Source: Anaerolineales bacterium (lineage in GTDB: Bacteria; Chloroflexota; Anaerolineae; Anaerolineales; Villigracilaceae). Taken from it: a DNA stretch of 51,071 nucleotides. The notes below the pieces were generated by a model. That model was not told where the DNA came from. It saw nothing but the letters and a program-made list of their open reading frames with translations, and did not search any database. Below, piece after piece: positions 22,434 to 31,380 of this stretch. The position numbers were made by a program, and so were the translations under genes. The stretch covers positions 1-51,071 of the forward strand of contig CAKKRM010000317.1 in NCBI GenBank assembly GCA_919902735.1, read 5' to 3'. Numbering within the stretch: position 1 is the first letter of the stretch; every line of letters begins with the position of its first letter.

Positions 22434-23831
22434 ATGCCCTCAAAAGAATTTCAAACCTTTCTCGAAAAATACCCCGCCTACAAGCAAACCGAATCCATCG
22501 ATGCGCTTCGCAAAAAGGAATATGCACGGCTGGATGACGCCGAGCACATTTATCTCGATTACACGGGCGGCGGAATGTATGCCGAGTCGCAGATTCAAAA
22601 GCATCACAAACTTTTAAGTGAAAATACATTTGGCAACCCGCATTCATCAAACCCAACTTCGCTTGCCGCCACGCATCTCGTCGAGGGTACGCGCGAGTAC
22701 ATCCTCAAATTTTTCAATGCCGATCCCGATGAATATCTCGCCATCTTCACATCCAACGCCAGCGGCGCATTGAAACTGATCGGCGAGTCGTATCCATTTT
22801 CAAACGGGCGTTATCTTTTGACATTCGACAATCACAACTCCGTCAATGGGATTCGGGAATTTGCTCACGCTCGCGGCGCGGATGTGACCTACATCCCCGT
22901 CATGCTCCCAGACATGCGCGTGGACGCTTCGCAGCTTAACCTTGAGCTGGCCCGCCCTGCGACGGCTGGTCATAACCTGTTTGCATTCCCCGCGCAATCG
23001 AACTTCTCCTCGGTCAAACATCCGCTGGAGTGGATCGAGCAAGCCCACGCCCACGGCTGGGATGTGCTGTTGGATGCCGCTGCGTACGTCCCTACAAACA
23101 AACTTGATCTAAGCAAGGTCAAACCTGATTTTGTGCCGATCTCATTTTATAAAATGTTCGGCTACCCCACGGGACTCGGCGCGCTCATCGCGCGAAAATC
23201 TGCTTTGGCGAAGTTGCATCGTCCCTGGTTTGCAGGCGGGACGATCACCGTCGCGTCTGTGCAGGGAGATAAATATTATCTCGCTGAAGGCGCCGCCGCC
23301 TTTGAAGATGGCACGCTGGACTATCTCAACATCCCCGCGCTTGAAATCGGGTTGAAACACATCGAATCGATTGGCTATGATGTCATCAGCGAGAGAGTTA
23401 AAACTCTCACGGGCTGGCTGTTGGAGAACCTGACGGCCATGAAGCACAGTAACGGGGAGTCGCTTGTTCGGTTGTTTGGACCAAATTCCAGCGAGGGAAG
23501 AGGCGGAGCGGTCACTGTCAATTTTTACGACAAGAATGGCAAAGCCTTCGATCATCGCTTCATCGAAAGCGAAGCGAACAAAGTCAACATCTCCCTGCGG
23601 ACAGGCTGCTTCTGCAACCCCGGTGCGGGCGAAATCGCCCTTGGTATCTCCCGTGTGGAATTGGATGTCTGCTTCACAGCCCCAAATCACGAAGACAGAT
23701 TATCGATTGATGATTTCCGCCTGTGTATTGATGGCAAATCCAGCGGCGCGGTGAGAATATCCGTGGGCATGGTCACCAATTTCAATGACGTGCAGGCTCT
23801 GCTCTCCTTTGCGAGAGGGTTGTTGAGCTAA
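22434..23831 (+). CDS. Class V aminotransferase, MoCo-sulfurase/cysteine desulfurase-like
   Basis: 465 residues of fold type I PLP enzyme. IYLDYTGGGMYAESQIQ and FGNPHSSNPTSLAA match the N-terminal domain of eukaryotic molybdenum cofactor sulfurase. LLDAAAYVPTNKLDLS carries the PLP-contacting Asp. SFYKMFGYPTGLGALIAR holds the Schiff-base Lys. RTGCFCNPGAGE has the Cys expected to carry the persulfide. It probably mobilises sulfur from cysteine. Whether it sulfurates molybdenum cofactor is uncertain; moaA is about 3 kb away on the other strand. An AGGAG ribosome binding site lies between the repeat element and the ATG. Confidence 0.88.
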   Translation: MPSKEFQTFLEKYPAYKQTESIDALRKKEYARLDDAEHIYLDYTGGGMYAESQIQKHHKLLSENTFGNPHSSNPTSLAATHLVEGTREYILKFFNADPDEYLAIFTSNASGALKLIGESYPFSNGRYLLTFDNHNSVNGIREFAHARGADVTYIPVMLPDMRVDASQLNLELARPATAGHNLFAFPAQSNFSSVKHPLEWIEQAHAHGWDVLLDAAAYVPTNKLDLSKVKPDFVPISFYKMFGYPTGLGALIARKSALAKLHRPWFAGGTITVASVQGDKYYLAEGAAAFEDGTLDYLNIPALEIGLKHIESIGYDVISERVKTLTGWLLENLTAMKHSNGESLVRLFGPNSSEGRGGAVTVNFYDKNGKAFDHRFIESEANKVNISLRTGCFCNPGAGEIALGISRVELDVCFTAPNHEDRLSIDDFRLCIDGKSSGAVRISVGMVTNFNDVQALLSFARGLLS

Positions 23832-23842
23832 AAGACTCGAAG

Positions 23843-23870
23843 ACTCCAAAGTCTGGAGACTTTGGAGTCC
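23843..23870. repeat. Perfect hairpin between the aminotransferase and ywbE
   Basis: GACTCCAAAGTC and GACTTTGGAGTC are perfect 12-base arms around a 4-base loop. No T-run follows. It resembles the other dispersed palindromes more than a terminator. Confidence 0.8.
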
Positions 23871-23885
23871 GAATAAGGATTATTT

Positions 23886-24089
23886 ATGAATGGTCAAACC
23901 CGCTCCACCATCAAACCCGGCAGCGCCGTGCTGATCGTGCTCAAACAAGACCAGCGTACAGGCAAACTTACCAAAGGCATTGTCAAGGATATTCTCACCA
24001 GTTCACCCAATCATCCGCACGGAATCAAAGTCCGCCTGATGGATGGACAGGTGGGGCGCGTGAAGGAGATTTTGAATTTAGAAGAATGA
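23886..24089 (+). CDS. ywbE: YwbE family protein
   Basis: 67 residues, the family's usual length. The sequence runs RSTIKPGSAVLIVLKQDQRTGKLTKGIVKDILT, then HPHGIKVRLMDGQVGRVKEIL. This gives the characteristic small beta-barrel (KOW-like) pattern of YwbE/DUF2196 proteins, whose function is unknown. A ribosome binding site AAGGA precedes the ATG. The gene follows the aminotransferase after a perfect hairpin and is followed by palindromic repeat elements. Confidence 0.88.
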   Translation: MNGQTRSTIKPGSAVLIVLKQDQRTGKLTKGIVKDILTSSPNHPHGIKVRLMDGQVGRVKEILNLEE

Positions 24090-24103
24090 TCCTTAATCAC
24101 CAA

Positions 24104-24181
24104 TTTTACACACCGTCCCGAAGGTTTGAGTGGAAAACAAGCCCGAATTTCAAGAACCTTCGGGACGTTTCACATAAGGGG
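24104..24181. repeat. CGTCCCGAAGG inverted-repeat element, copy 5
   Basis: The left end TTTTACACACCGTCCCGAAGG and the right end CCTTCGGGACGTTTCACATAAG give extended imperfect terminal inverted repeats. It abuts the composite element that follows. Confidence 0.88.
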
Positions 24182-24185
24182 ACTT

Positions 24186-24342
24186 AATTACTGATGTTAC
24201 GCACCGCCTATGATTCCCTCCCGAAGGACATCGGGACGATGTGAGCGGAGCGAAGGGTCTCTAAGATAGTCGTAGAGACCCTTCGCTATCGCTCAGGGCG
24301 ACATGACCCTAAAACACGCAAAACTGCGTAAGGTGAATTACT
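24186..24342. repeat. Composite element with the same outer ends, copy 6
   Basis: The left end AATTACTGATGTTACGCACCG matches the left end of copy 9, and the right end GCGTAAGGTGAATTAC matches its right end. The interior differs: a CCCGAAGG/ATCGGGACG pair and a hairpin GAAGGGTCTCTA/TAGAGACCCTTC. The right end overlaps the stop codon of the malic enzyme gene on the reverse strand. Confidence 0.72.
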
Positions 24343-25687
24343 CATCCACGTACGGCACATAATCTGCGCGGGCAATGCCCTGCTTGATGGCCGTCTCTGC
24401 CACGGCGCGAGCCACGGCGCGATGAACTTTTTTATCCAACGGGCTTGGCACCAGTTCGCCGGGCGGCGTCATCTCTGCAATCGTCTTTGCGGCGGCCAGA
24501 TACATTTCATGTGTGATGCGCGGCGCGTACGAATCCACTGCGCCGCGGAAGATGCCGGGAAATCCCAAAACATTGTTCACCGATTTACCGTCCGCCGCAA
24601 AGGCCGCGCCGCGTTCCATGGCCACATCGGGGTCGATCTCGGCATTCGGGTTCGAGAGCGCAAGGATGATCTGCCCCTTGCGAACCATCTCAGGCTTGAT
24701 CAAATTCGGCGCGCCCGTGGTTGCCACCACAATGTCACAGGTTTCCATGATCTCTTTTAAATTGGATTTAATTCCCCCCGCCTTTTCAAACCGCTCCAAC
24801 GCCAGTGGACTCAAGTCTGCGCCATAGACTGGGTTCCCAGTCAAGCGCATCATCATCTGACCGATGGCATGGCCGGCCGCCCCCAGCCCGATCTGCCCGA
24901 TGACAGCTTTGTTCAAGTCTGTGCCGGTTTCACGCGAAGCCACCATCATGGCCGCAGTGCAGACCACGGCGGTGCCGTGCTGGTCATCGTGCATCACGGG
25001 GATATCGAGCATGGCTTGCAATCTTTCTTCGATCTCGAAACAGCGCGGCGCGGAAATATCCTCCAGTTGAATGGCGGCGAAGGTTGGCGCAATGGCGGCA
25101 ACGGCTTTGACGATTTCATCCGGGTCTTTCGTGTTGAGCAGAATCGGGATGCCCGAAAGCCCCACGAGGGTTTCCATCAACATGGCTTTGCCTTCCATCA
25201 CAGGCATGGCTGCCAGCGGACCAATATCTCCCAGCCCAAGCACAGCCGTGCCGTCCGTAACAATGGCAACCATGTGGCTGATGCTGGTGTACAGCCGCGC
25301 CTGTGACGGGTCTTTGGCGATCCGCAAGCAAACCTCTGCCACGCCGGGCGTGTATACCCGCCGCAGGGTTGTCAATGAATCTATTGGGTAGCGCGAGCGG
25401 ATGGCGATCTTGCCTTTCTGGTGAAGCTCCAGCACCTCATCCCGCACTTCGATCACTTTTGTGCCTTCATTATTCCGCATCGCCTCGAGCACGGCTTCAA
25501 GCTGTGTTTCATCATCGGCAGTGACGGTGATATCGCGCACCACGTTTTGGGTGGTTTCGGTTAACAGCACAATGCTGCCCGTGTTCCCGCCCGCTTCGGC
25601 GATGGCGGTCAGCAGTTTTGCCAGCACGCCTTTCTTTTGTGAATTACGCACGCGCACCTTGCGCATGATCTTTCGTTCCCAGGCCAT
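24338..25687 (-). CDS. NAD-type malic enzyme with N-terminal ACT domain
   Basis: 449 residues. An ACT domain (about 8-85, [27 protein letters not shown]) precedes the malic enzyme core. The core contains YTPGVAEVC with the active-site Tyr, and [27 protein letters not shown]. It also has the metal ligands in [14 protein letters not shown] and the NAD(P) motif [13 protein letters not shown]. It oxidatively decarboxylates malate to pyruvate. The ACT domain suggests allosteric control by a small ligand such as an amino acid. An excellent ribosome binding site AAGGAGG precedes the ATG. The stop codon lies inside the end of a palindromic repeat element. Confidence 0.94.
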   Translation of the reverse strand: MAWERKIMRKVRVRNSQKKGVLAKLLTAIAEAGGNTGSIVLLTETTQNVVRDITVTADDETQLEAVLEAMRNNEGTKVIEVRDEVLELHQKGKIAIRSRYPIDSLTTLRRVYTPGVAEVCLRIAKDPSQARLYTSISHMVAIVTDGTAVLGLGDIGPLAAMPVMEGKAMLMETLVGLSGIPILLNTKDPDEIVKAVAAIAPTFAAIQLEDISAPRCFEIEERLQAMLDIPVMHDDQHGTAVVCTAAMMVASRETGTDLNKAVIGQIGLGAAGHAIGQMMMRLTGNPVYGADLSPLALERFEKAGGIKSNLKEIMETCDIVVATTGAPNLIKPEMVRKGQIILALSNPNAEIDPDVAMERGAAFAADGKSVNNVLGFPGIFRGAVDSYAPRITHEMYLAAAKTIAEMTPPGELVPSPLDKKVHRAVARAVAETAIKQGIARADYVPYVDE

Positions 25688-25836
25688 GGATGCCTCCTTT
25701 TATTCAATTCCATTTTATCGCTTGTTGCGGATTCAGTACCACAACACAGCGTCCCCGTAGGGGGTTCATGTTGCGTGTGTTTTTGCGGGAGAAATGTACG
25801 GTAGAGAGTCGCAAGATAAATCTTGCGGTACCGACC

Positions 25837-26544
25837 CTATTTCAACATCCCGCGCAGTTCACCGAAGGATTTGATGACGGCGCACTCTGCCTCGGGGAAG
25901 AGACTGCCCGGGTCGTAGAGAACAGGCGTCAGCCCGGCGCGAAGCGAGCCGATGATGTCTGCGAAATAATTATCGCCCACGTAGATGGCTTCATCCGCGT
26001 TGACGCCTGCCCGTTTCAATCCATGTTCGAAGATGGCTGGATCGGGTTTGAAGGATTTGACTTCGCCGCCCGCAAGCGAAAAGCTGAAGTGTGAATCGAG
26101 TTTCAGTTTTTTCAGCTCTTCGTGGAAAGGTTTATCACGATTGGAGATGACGCCCAAAATGTAGCCATCTTCTTGCAGCGACGATAACAGCGCGCGAGAA
26201 TCTTCGGGGACGCGCACTTCGGGCTTGTAATGATCGCGCATGTAGGCAGACATGGGGTTGTTGAGTTCGGCGGCATCCTTTGGGTTACAGCCCAGCGCCA
26301 CCAGTTTTCTGCGGCTGAAATTAACCCAGAAGGCATCTTCCTTGAATTTCTCAAAATCCTTTTTTATTTCCGGTGAGTTGGCAAAATAATAATGCTCCCA
26401 ACGTTCGGCGCGGATTTGGTCATCGTCTGAGATGCGCAGGCCGATCTCGCGGGCGCGCGCCGAAAAAACATCCCCAGCGTTGGGGATGTGATGACGGAGC
26501 GTTCCGTCGAGGTCGAACAATACGGCTTTGATTTTCTTGTGCAA
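25837..26544 (-). CDS. HAD superfamily hydrolase
   Basis: About 236 residues from a proposed TTG start at 26544 (GGAGAAG just upstream). An in-frame ATG at 26649 would add 35 residues translated from a palindromic repeat and a duplicated segment, which looks artificial. Motif I is AVLFDLDGTLRHH, motif II is GVISNRD, the Lys motif is KSFKPDPAIF, and motif IV is IYVGDNYFADIIGSLRAG. This is the pattern of subclass I HAD phosphatases such as HAD-IA. The substrate is unknown. It may once have started further upstream, before the repeat changed the 5' end. Confidence 0.82.
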   Translation of the reverse strand: MHKKIKAVLFDLDGTLRHHIPNAGDVFSARAREIGLRISDDDQIRAERWEHYYFANSPEIKKDFEKFKEDAFWVNFSRRKLVALGCNPKDAAELNNPMSAYMRDHYKPEVRVPEDSRALLSSLQEDGYILGVISNRDKPFHEELKKLKLDSHFSFSLAGGEVKSFKPDPAIFEHGLKRAGVNADEAIYVGDNYFADIIGSLRAGLTPVLYDPGSLFPEAECAVIKSFGELRGMLK

Positions 26545-26553
26545 AAACTTCTC

Positions 26554-26699
26554 CAGGGTTGTTTGATGGATTCGATATGGGTGTGTTTCAAATGAGTTGA
26601 GAGAAGAACGTCCCGAAGGTTGATTGGAGAGACTTTGGCCGTTTTTCAAACCTTCGGGACGGTGGTTTCAACAGGGTTGTTTGATGGATTCGATATGGG
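26554..26699. repeat. 28-bp direct repeats around a CGTCCCGAAGG element (copy 7)
   Basis: Identical 28-base segments (26554-26581 and 26672-26699, beginning CAGGGTTGTTTGATGG) flank the element. The element's arms CGTCCCGAAGGTTG and AAACCTTCGGGACG run from 26609 to 26661. The arrangement looks like insertion or slippage that duplicated the junction between the HAD gene and moaA. Confidence 0.85.
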
Positions 26700-26705
26700 G
26701 TTTCA

Positions 26706-27710
26706 TCATCCGCCAATGTGAGACATTTCCACTTTGGGCAGGGCAATCGTGTTTTCAGAACGAATCTCGGAATAGCGGTCGGCGCGCTTGTTCCACACCC
26801 GCGCGATCTCTTGAGAGATTTCATCGTCGCTTGCGCCATCGCGCAGCAATGCGCGGAAGTCGTGTCCTTTGACGGCAAACAGGCAGGTATAAAGCTGGCC
26901 TTCAGCGGTGATGCGGGCACGGTTGCAATCACGGCAGAAGGCCTGCGTGACCGATGCGATCATGCCAACCTCGCCCCTGCCATCCTTGTAACGCCAGCGC
27001 CCGGCCACTTCGCCGCGATAGTTTGGGTCTGCAGATTCAAGCGGCATTTCGGCATCGATCATTTTGACGATCTCTGCCACCGGCACAACCTCATTCATCC
27101 GCCAGCCGTTGGAGTGGCCCACATCCATATATTCGATGAAGCGCAGGATATAGCCTTTCTCGCGGAAGAAACGCGCCATCGGCAGGATGCTGGATTCGTT
27201 GACGCCGCGTTTCACCACCATGTTCACCTTGATCGGCCCCAGGCCAACATCCGCGGCGGCATCCATGCCTTCGATGACCTTCTCCACTGGGAAATCCACA
27301 TCGTTCATGGATTTGAAAATTTCGTTGTCGAGCGAATCCAAACTGACCGTCACCCGTTTCAATCCGGCATCCTTGAGAGAGCCTGCAAATTTGGAGAGCA
27401 GGGAGCCGTTGGTGGTCATGGTCAGGTCAAGGTTGGGGATGGCGGCCAGCATCGCAATCAGGTCAGGCAGGTCTTTGCGGACAAGGGGTTCGCCGCCTGT
27501 CAAACGTATTTTTTGAACTCCTTGAGAAACGAACATCTTCGTCAGGCGCGTGATCTCTTCAAATGTCAAAATCTGGTCGCGGTGCAGGAACTGATGGTCC
27601 GGGCCGAAAATTTCCTTGGGCATGCAATACACACAGCGGAAATTACAGCGGTCGGTCACGGAAATCCGCAGGTCGCGCAGGGGACGGTTGAGGGTGTCGA
27701 TAAGGGTCAT
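26706..27710 (-). CDS. moaA: GTP 3',8-cyclase
   Basis: 334 residues, full length. The radical-SAM motif CNFRCVYC (Cys22, Cys26, Cys29) binds the first 4Fe-4S cluster. [18 protein letters not shown] near 257-275 binds the second. The essential C-terminal Gly-Gly is present at the very end (SHIGG). The enzyme converts GTP to 3',8-cyclo-7,8-dihydro-GTP, the first step of molybdenum cofactor synthesis. moaC and other partners are not adjacent. No obvious ribosome binding site precedes the ATG. Confidence 0.97.
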   Translation of the reverse strand: MTLIDTLNRPLRDLRISVTDRCNFRCVYCMPKEIFGPDHQFLHRDQILTFEEITRLTKMFVSQGVQKIRLTGGEPLVRKDLPDLIAMLAAIPNLDLTMTTNGSLLSKFAGSLKDAGLKRVTVSLDSLDNEIFKSMNDVDFPVEKVIEGMDAAADVGLGPIKVNMVVKRGVNESSILPMARFFREKGYILRFIEYMDVGHSNGWRMNEVVPVAEIVKMIDAEMPLESADPNYRGEVAGRWRYKDGRGEVGMIASVTQAFCRDCNRARITAEGQLYTCLFAVKGHDFRALLRDGASDDEISQEIARVWNKRADRYSEIRSENTIALPKVEMSHIGG

Positions 27711-27832
27711 GGTCGCTCGTTATCTAAATCCATTTACATCTCAAGGGTGCAGTGAATTTGGAATGGTGTAAGCAATTGGCGGTGGAAATAGACAGGCATT
27801 ATAACAATAATATAAGAGTTAAAATGTGACAA

Positions 27833-27861
27833 TTGACGGGGCGTGTTACCCGTGCTATTAT
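27833..27861 (+). promoter_or_regulatory. Sigma-70-type promoter for the PIN-TRAM gene
   Basis: TTGACG at 27833-27838 and TATTAT at 27856-27861 with 17-base spacing. It lies 36 bases before the ATG at 27897. Confidence 0.75.
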
Positions 27862-27896
27862 CCCGCTTGCATTTATTTTTTTTAAAGGAGTTATTG

Positions 27897-28976
27897 ATGA
27901 GTTTTGAATTTATTCTTCGCATTATTGGGATGGTTGTGCTGGCGATATCCGGGGGATATTTGGGATTTGATATCTCATCAAGATTCCCCACTGACAACGC
28001 TGTTCGCACCACTCTTGTCTTTGGGCTGGTCGGCGCGCTGGTGGGTTTGATCCTCACCCCATACTTTACCACCCGCCCTGCGCGCGCCATGAAATCCCTG
28101 CTTGGGCGTTTGGCCGCGGAAAGCCTGTTCGCCGGGTTGACGGGGTTGATGGCGGGCCTGCTGATTGCCGCCCTGCTGGCCTTTCCGCTTTCGCTTTTGC
28201 CAGACCCATTCAGCCAGATTCTGCCCTTCCTGGGCGTGCTGGTCTTCTCTTATTTTGGCGTTTCGCTCTTCGTCATGCGTCAGGGAGATATCATGGGCCT
28301 GCTCAGCGCCTTGAGCGGACGTAATGAAGGCGGCGGCTCTTCCTCGTGGACAAACCTCAACCGCAACATTCTTTTGGATACCAGCGTCATCATCGACGGG
28401 CGCGTGGCGGATATTGCCAAAACGGGCTTTCTGCCCGGCACGCTTCTCATTCCGCGCTTTGTGTTGAACGAACTTCAATATATTGCCGACTCTCCGGATG
28501 GGATGCGCCGTCAGCGCGGACGCCGCGGCATGGAAGTGTTGGCTGAACTGCAAAAACTGCCCAATGTCCTCGTCCGTATTTCGGATATCAATGTAGACGG
28601 CGTGCGCGAAGTGGACGATAAATTGATCGTGCTTGGGAAGCAGTTAAAAAGTCCCGTGTTGACGAACGATTACAACCTCAACCGCATTGCTGAATTACAA
28701 GGCGTGACCGTGCTGAACATCAACGAGCTTGCCAATGCGGTCAAATCGGTTGTATTGCCTGGTGAAGGTTTGCGCATCAACATTATTCAGGAGGGCAAGG
28801 AACACGGTCAGGGTGTGGGCTACATGGAAGACGGCACGATGGTCGTTGTAGAAAACGGCAAGGAATACATCGGTGAATATATGGAAGTGAACATCACCAA
28901 GGTGTTGCAAACCGCCGCGGGACGCATGATCTTTGGCCGCGTGGATGAAGAGAACGGGAAGAAGAAAAGGAATTAA
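27897..28976 (+). CDS. Membrane protein with PIN and TRAM domains (YacL-like)
   Basis: 359 residues from the ATG at 27897 behind AAAGGAG. Four hydrophobic helices (about 5-125) come first. A PIN domain follows, with acidic residues in [15 protein letters not shown], the central Glu region [12 protein letters not shown], and [12 protein letters not shown]...[11 protein letters not shown]-terminal TRAM domain (about 290-352, [28 protein letters not shown]) is a likely RNA-binding barrel. This is the YacL architecture common in Gram-positives and Chloroflexota, a probable membrane-bound ribonuclease. Its stop codon overlaps the stop of the convergent TSUP gene. Confidence 0.93.
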   Translation: MSFEFILRIIGMVVLAISGGYLGFDISSRFPTDNAVRTTLVFGLVGALVGLILTPYFTTRPARAMKSLLGRLAAESLFAGLTGLMAGLLIAALLAFPLSLLPDPFSQILPFLGVLVFSYFGVSLFVMRQGDIMGLLSALSGRNEGGGSSSWTNLNRNILLDTSVIIDGRVADIAKTGFLPGTLLIPRFVLNELQYIADSPDGMRRQRGRRGMEVLAELQKLPNVLVRISDINVDGVREVDDKLIVLGKQLKSPVLTNDYNLNRIAELQGVTVLNINELANAVKSVVLPGEGLRINIIQEGKEHGQGVGYMEDGTMVVVENGKEYIGEYMEVNITKVLQTAAGRMIFGRVDEENGKKKRN

Positions 28977-29740
28977 CCGCGCACAAAATAAATGATCGCC
29001 ACGATCACACCGATTGTCACAACCGTCCATCGCAAGGTGGACGGTTTTATTTTGCCCGCCAGTTTGCCGCCCAGCGCTCCGCCGATCAATGCGCCAATAG
29101 CCATCACCGCCGCCGCAGACCAAAGCACCTGCCCGGAGAAGAGGAAAAATGTCGCAGCGGCGATATTGACTGAGAAAGCAACCGCCTGCTTGAGCGCGTT
29201 AAGACGCGTGAGCGTGTCTTCGAGAGTTAATCCCAAAGCGGAAAGTACGATCACGCTTAATCCCGCGCCGAAATATCCGCCGTAGATGGAAGCAAGGCCA
29301 ACGGGAAGCCAGGACAGTTTTTCCAAACGTACGCCGTGACCTTCGCCCATGCGTTTTATCAACCACGCGCGGACGGGGTCTTGAATGGCAAGCAAACCCG
29401 AAGCCAGCAGGATCAAATAGGGGACAAGGTCTTTGAATAATTTCTCGCCTGTTTGCAAAAGCAGAAAACCGCCCAACACGCCGCCCAGGATGCTGGCAGG
29501 GACAATGAGCCATAGCCTGTTTTTCTGTCCTTGCAAGTCTTTCATCTGCGCCAGCGTCCCGCCAAAATACCCGGGGCAAAGCGCCACGGTGTTGGTCACA
29601 TTTGCCATCACAGCAGGCACGCCGAGAAAAGTGAGCATGGGAAAGGTGATGAGCGTCCCGCCGCCTGCAAGGGCATTGACCGCGCCCGCCAAAAGAGCGG
29701 CGAGGGCGGCAAGTACAAAGTCAATAATGCTGAGATCCAT
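28973..29740 (-). CDS. TSUP family (TauE/SafE) membrane permease
   Basis: 255 residues, with about eight hydrophobic helices. The first repeat [37 protein letters not shown] is the hallmark of the family. The second-half repeat [18 protein letters not shown] matches too. Members move sulfonates, sulfite or other small organic anions across the cytoplasmic membrane; the substrate here is unknown. AAGGAA precedes the ATG by 9 bases. The 3' end overlaps the convergent PIN-TRAM gene by four bases, so there is no room for a terminator between them. Confidence 0.92.
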   Translation of the reverse strand: MDLSIIDFVLAALAALLAGAVNALAGGGTLITFPMLTFLGVPAVMANVTNTVALCPGYFGGTLAQMKDLQGQKNRLWLIVPASILGGVLGGFLLLQTGEKLFKDLVPYLILLASGLLAIQDPVRAWLIKRMGEGHGVRLEKLSWLPVGLASIYGGYFGAGLSVIVLSALGLTLEDTLTRLNALKQAVAFSVNIAAATFFLFSGQVLWSAAAVMAIGALIGGALGGKLAGKIKPSTLRWTVVTIGVIVAIIYFVRG

Positions 29741-29853
29741 GGGGAAAATTCCTTTTTGTTTTTTTGGAATGGAGCAAGTATAGCATCGCCGATCTTTGTT
29801 GAAGTCGCGGCTTGCAACGGCATCAACTTTATTTTTTTGAACTTAGGCACTTT

Positions 29854-30564
29854 CTATTTTCCCAATGTTTGAGCTGCAATGGTTTGCAGGAACAGCGCAT
29901 CGTCATTCCCTAGCTTTGCTGTGTAATTATTGCCGACAGGGCTTTGATCGAAAATTACTCCATAAAAAACGGCGGCTGCCAGATACGTTCCTTGCGGGGT
30001 GGGATGCCCATCTTCTGAATACAATTGCAGGCTAGGCCGTTCGCGCAGTGCGTTTGCGAAGGCTAATCCTACAGGAGCAACCTTAATCCCAAGTTGTTGG
30101 CCAAGGTAGATGTAGTTGTTGTTGAGCGCTTGTGTTGTGACCCCGTATTGAACGCTGTCGGGGCGTTCCCAGGTCATAAACAGAATAGTTTCAGCCCCAG
30201 CAGCTTTTATTTCGGTATTCAGCTTTTGTGCATATTCAGCAAACGCCTTGTAGTCCGAGACCGGGATTTGGCTTTGCTCCTGCAAGACTACCACATCCCA
30301 TTCCCCCGAGCGGATGGCTTCCAGCGTGTTCGCATCCTCCCAATGATTTTGCAGGGTATATCCGCCCGGGCTGATGCGCGCCGCATCGGAGTTGGGGGCG
30401 AATTTGAGAAGGTGATAGTCCAGCCCTTTGTTGAAGTCTGTGTAGCTGTTGCCGATGAATAATATCTTTTTCGATGGGAGGTTTGGGCCGCTAATTGAAG
30501 AACAGGAAGCTAGAATGAGCGCAAGAATAAGAAAGAGGATGGATTTTTTTGAATAGTGATTCAT
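29854..30564 (-). CDS. SGNH-hydrolase-like lipoprotein
   Basis: 236 residues from the ATG at 30564 (good GGGAAAAG-type ribosome binding site). An upstream in-frame ATG would add an unlikely hydrophilic leader before the signal peptide. The lipoprotein signal SILFLILALILASC has its lipobox Cys at residue 21. The SGNH block I is ILFIGNSYTDFN with Ser as nucleophile, block V is DGHPTPQGTYLAA with the catalytic Asp/His, and VVVLQEQSQIP lies between. It should be an ester or acyl hydrolase anchored outside the membrane. It is transcribed from the promoter at 30587-30614. Confidence 0.86.
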   Translation of the reverse strand: MNHYSKKSILFLILALILASCSSISGPNLPSKKILFIGNSYTDFNKGLDYHLLKFAPNSDAARISPGGYTLQNHWEDANTLEAIRSGEWDVVVLQEQSQIPVSDYKAFAEYAQKLNTEIKAAGAETILFMTWERPDSVQYGVTTQALNNNYIYLGQQLGIKVAPVGLAFANALRERPSLQLYSEDGHPTPQGTYLAAAVFYGVIFDQSPVGNNYTAKLGNDDALFLQTIAAQTLGK

Positions 30565-30586
30565 GGGCTTCTTTTCCCTTTTGGTC

Positions 30587-30614
30587 AGTATAGCATCATA
30601 CATGGCTTTTCCAA
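30587..30614 (-). promoter_or_regulatory. Promoter of the SGNH lipoprotein gene
   Basis: On the reverse strand TTGGAA (30609-30614) and TATACT (30587-30592) are 16 bases apart, about 22 bases before the ATG at 30564. The promoter overlaps the left end of the 173-base tandem repeat. Confidence 0.6.
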
Positions 30615-30936
30615 AGTCGCTTGACATCTTTTTAATTTTGTAGCAAGGCTTAACGCGAAAAGCGCAAATCAGGCAAATTTACGCGAAAATAAATTAAAAA
30701 TTCGCGTCTTTCGCCTTTACGCGGAATTCGTGTTAAGATTTTCCTGACCTTGGAATAGCCATCTAGCATCATATATGGTTGTTGCAAAGTCGCTTGACGT
30801 GGTTCTGAATTCATGGCGTCGTTTTAACGCGAACGCCGCGAAAAAAGCGAAAGAGCGCGAATTTTTCCTTTTTCGCGTCCATTCGCCAATTTCGCGTATT
30901 TCGCGCTAAGATTTTCCTGACCTTGGAATAGCCATC
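30591..30936. repeat. 173-bp tandem repeat with different hairpin cores
   Basis: TAGCATCATA recurs at 30591, 30764 and 30937, exactly 173 bases apart each time. AAAGTCGCTTGAC (30613, 30786) and AAGATTTTCCTGACC (two copies) keep the same period. Each unit contains an inverted repeat of AACGCGA/TTCGCGTT type, but the two cores differ in sequence. The array fills much of the 816-base gene-free stretch 30565-31380; the rest holds the valS promoter, T-box leader and a palindromic element. Confidence 0.88.
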
Positions 30937-30955
30937 TAGCATCATATTGCCCTTC

Positions 30956-30984
30956 TTGACTCTCCCTCTCGCGGCGCGTATAAT
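30956..30984 (+). promoter_or_regulatory. Promoter of the T-box/valS transcript
   Basis: TTGACT at 30956-30961 and consensus TATAAT at 30979-30984, spaced 17 bases. It lies just past the tandem repeat and directly before the T-box leader. Confidence 0.85.
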
Positions 30985-30990
30985 CCCAGC

Positions 30991-31262
30991 CATTCAGAAG
31001 TAGTATGTGATTTCCCCTCTGATAGAGAAGAAGGTCAATGGCTGAAAGCCTTCGCAGAGAAAAATCGCCGAAGTCGTCTGAATGAAAATGCCGAAGAAAG
31101 TCAGTTGTCAGTAATCAGTGACCAGTAGAACGGCACGGGATTGCCCGTTACAGCAAAGACCGATGGTTGTCGGTCACCGAGTGCGCCACATAAAACGGCG
31201 AATTGAGGTGGTACCGCGGAGCATACGCTTCGTCCTCTTATTGGACGGAGTGTTTTTATTTT
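30991..31262 (+). ncRNA. T-box leader RNA controlling valS
   Basis: The T-box sequence AGGTGGTACCGCGG is at 31206-31219. It is followed by a terminator whose arms ACGCTTCGTCC and GGACGGAGTGT pair and end in a T-run (31225-31262). The upstream half forms the long stem I region. A GTC near 31075 (AAGTCGTC) could be the valine specifier codon, which fits the valS gene downstream; that placement is tentative. Uncharged tRNA(Val) would stabilise the antiterminator and allow valS transcription. Positions 31100-31127 carry four heptanucleotide units that appear to have been inserted between stem I and the antiterminator. Confidence 0.93.
31100..31127. repeat. Heptanucleotide array within the T-box leader
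   Basis: Four units in a row: GTCAGTT, GTCAGTA, ATCAGTG, ACCAGTA. They match the array at 12910-12972 and are not part of any known T-box motif. Confidence 0.82.
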
Positions 31263-31273
31263 AAGTTGTTATA

Positions 31274-31368
31274 TGTCATTGCGAGGGCGCTCTTGTTCTT
31301 TGCCCGAAGCAATCCCCAATAGTGTGTGAGATTGCTTCGTCGGGATGAGCGCCCTCCTCGCAATGACG
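31274..31368. repeat. GTCATTGCGAGG palindromic element, copy d
   Basis: Starts ATGTCATTGCGAGG and ends CTCGCAATGACG, with inner GAAGCAATC and GATTGCTTC. It lies between the T-box terminator and the valS start codon, so it is in the valS 5' leader. Confidence 0.9.
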
Positions 31369-31380
31369 TGAGGAGCATGA

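Noticed and set aside
23843-23870. Terminator between the aminotransferase and ywbE
   Set aside because: The hairpin is perfect but no T-run follows, and similar sequences occur as dispersed repeats. It is listed as a repeat.
26718-27755. 345-residue forward open frame
   Set aside because: Antisense to moaA; His/Ala-rich shadow with no domain.
30565-31380. tRNA or another small RNA gene in the gene-poor stretch
   Set aside because: The hairpins are inverted repeats or the T-box leader; no cloverleaf with a TTCGA-type T-loop and acceptor stem was found.
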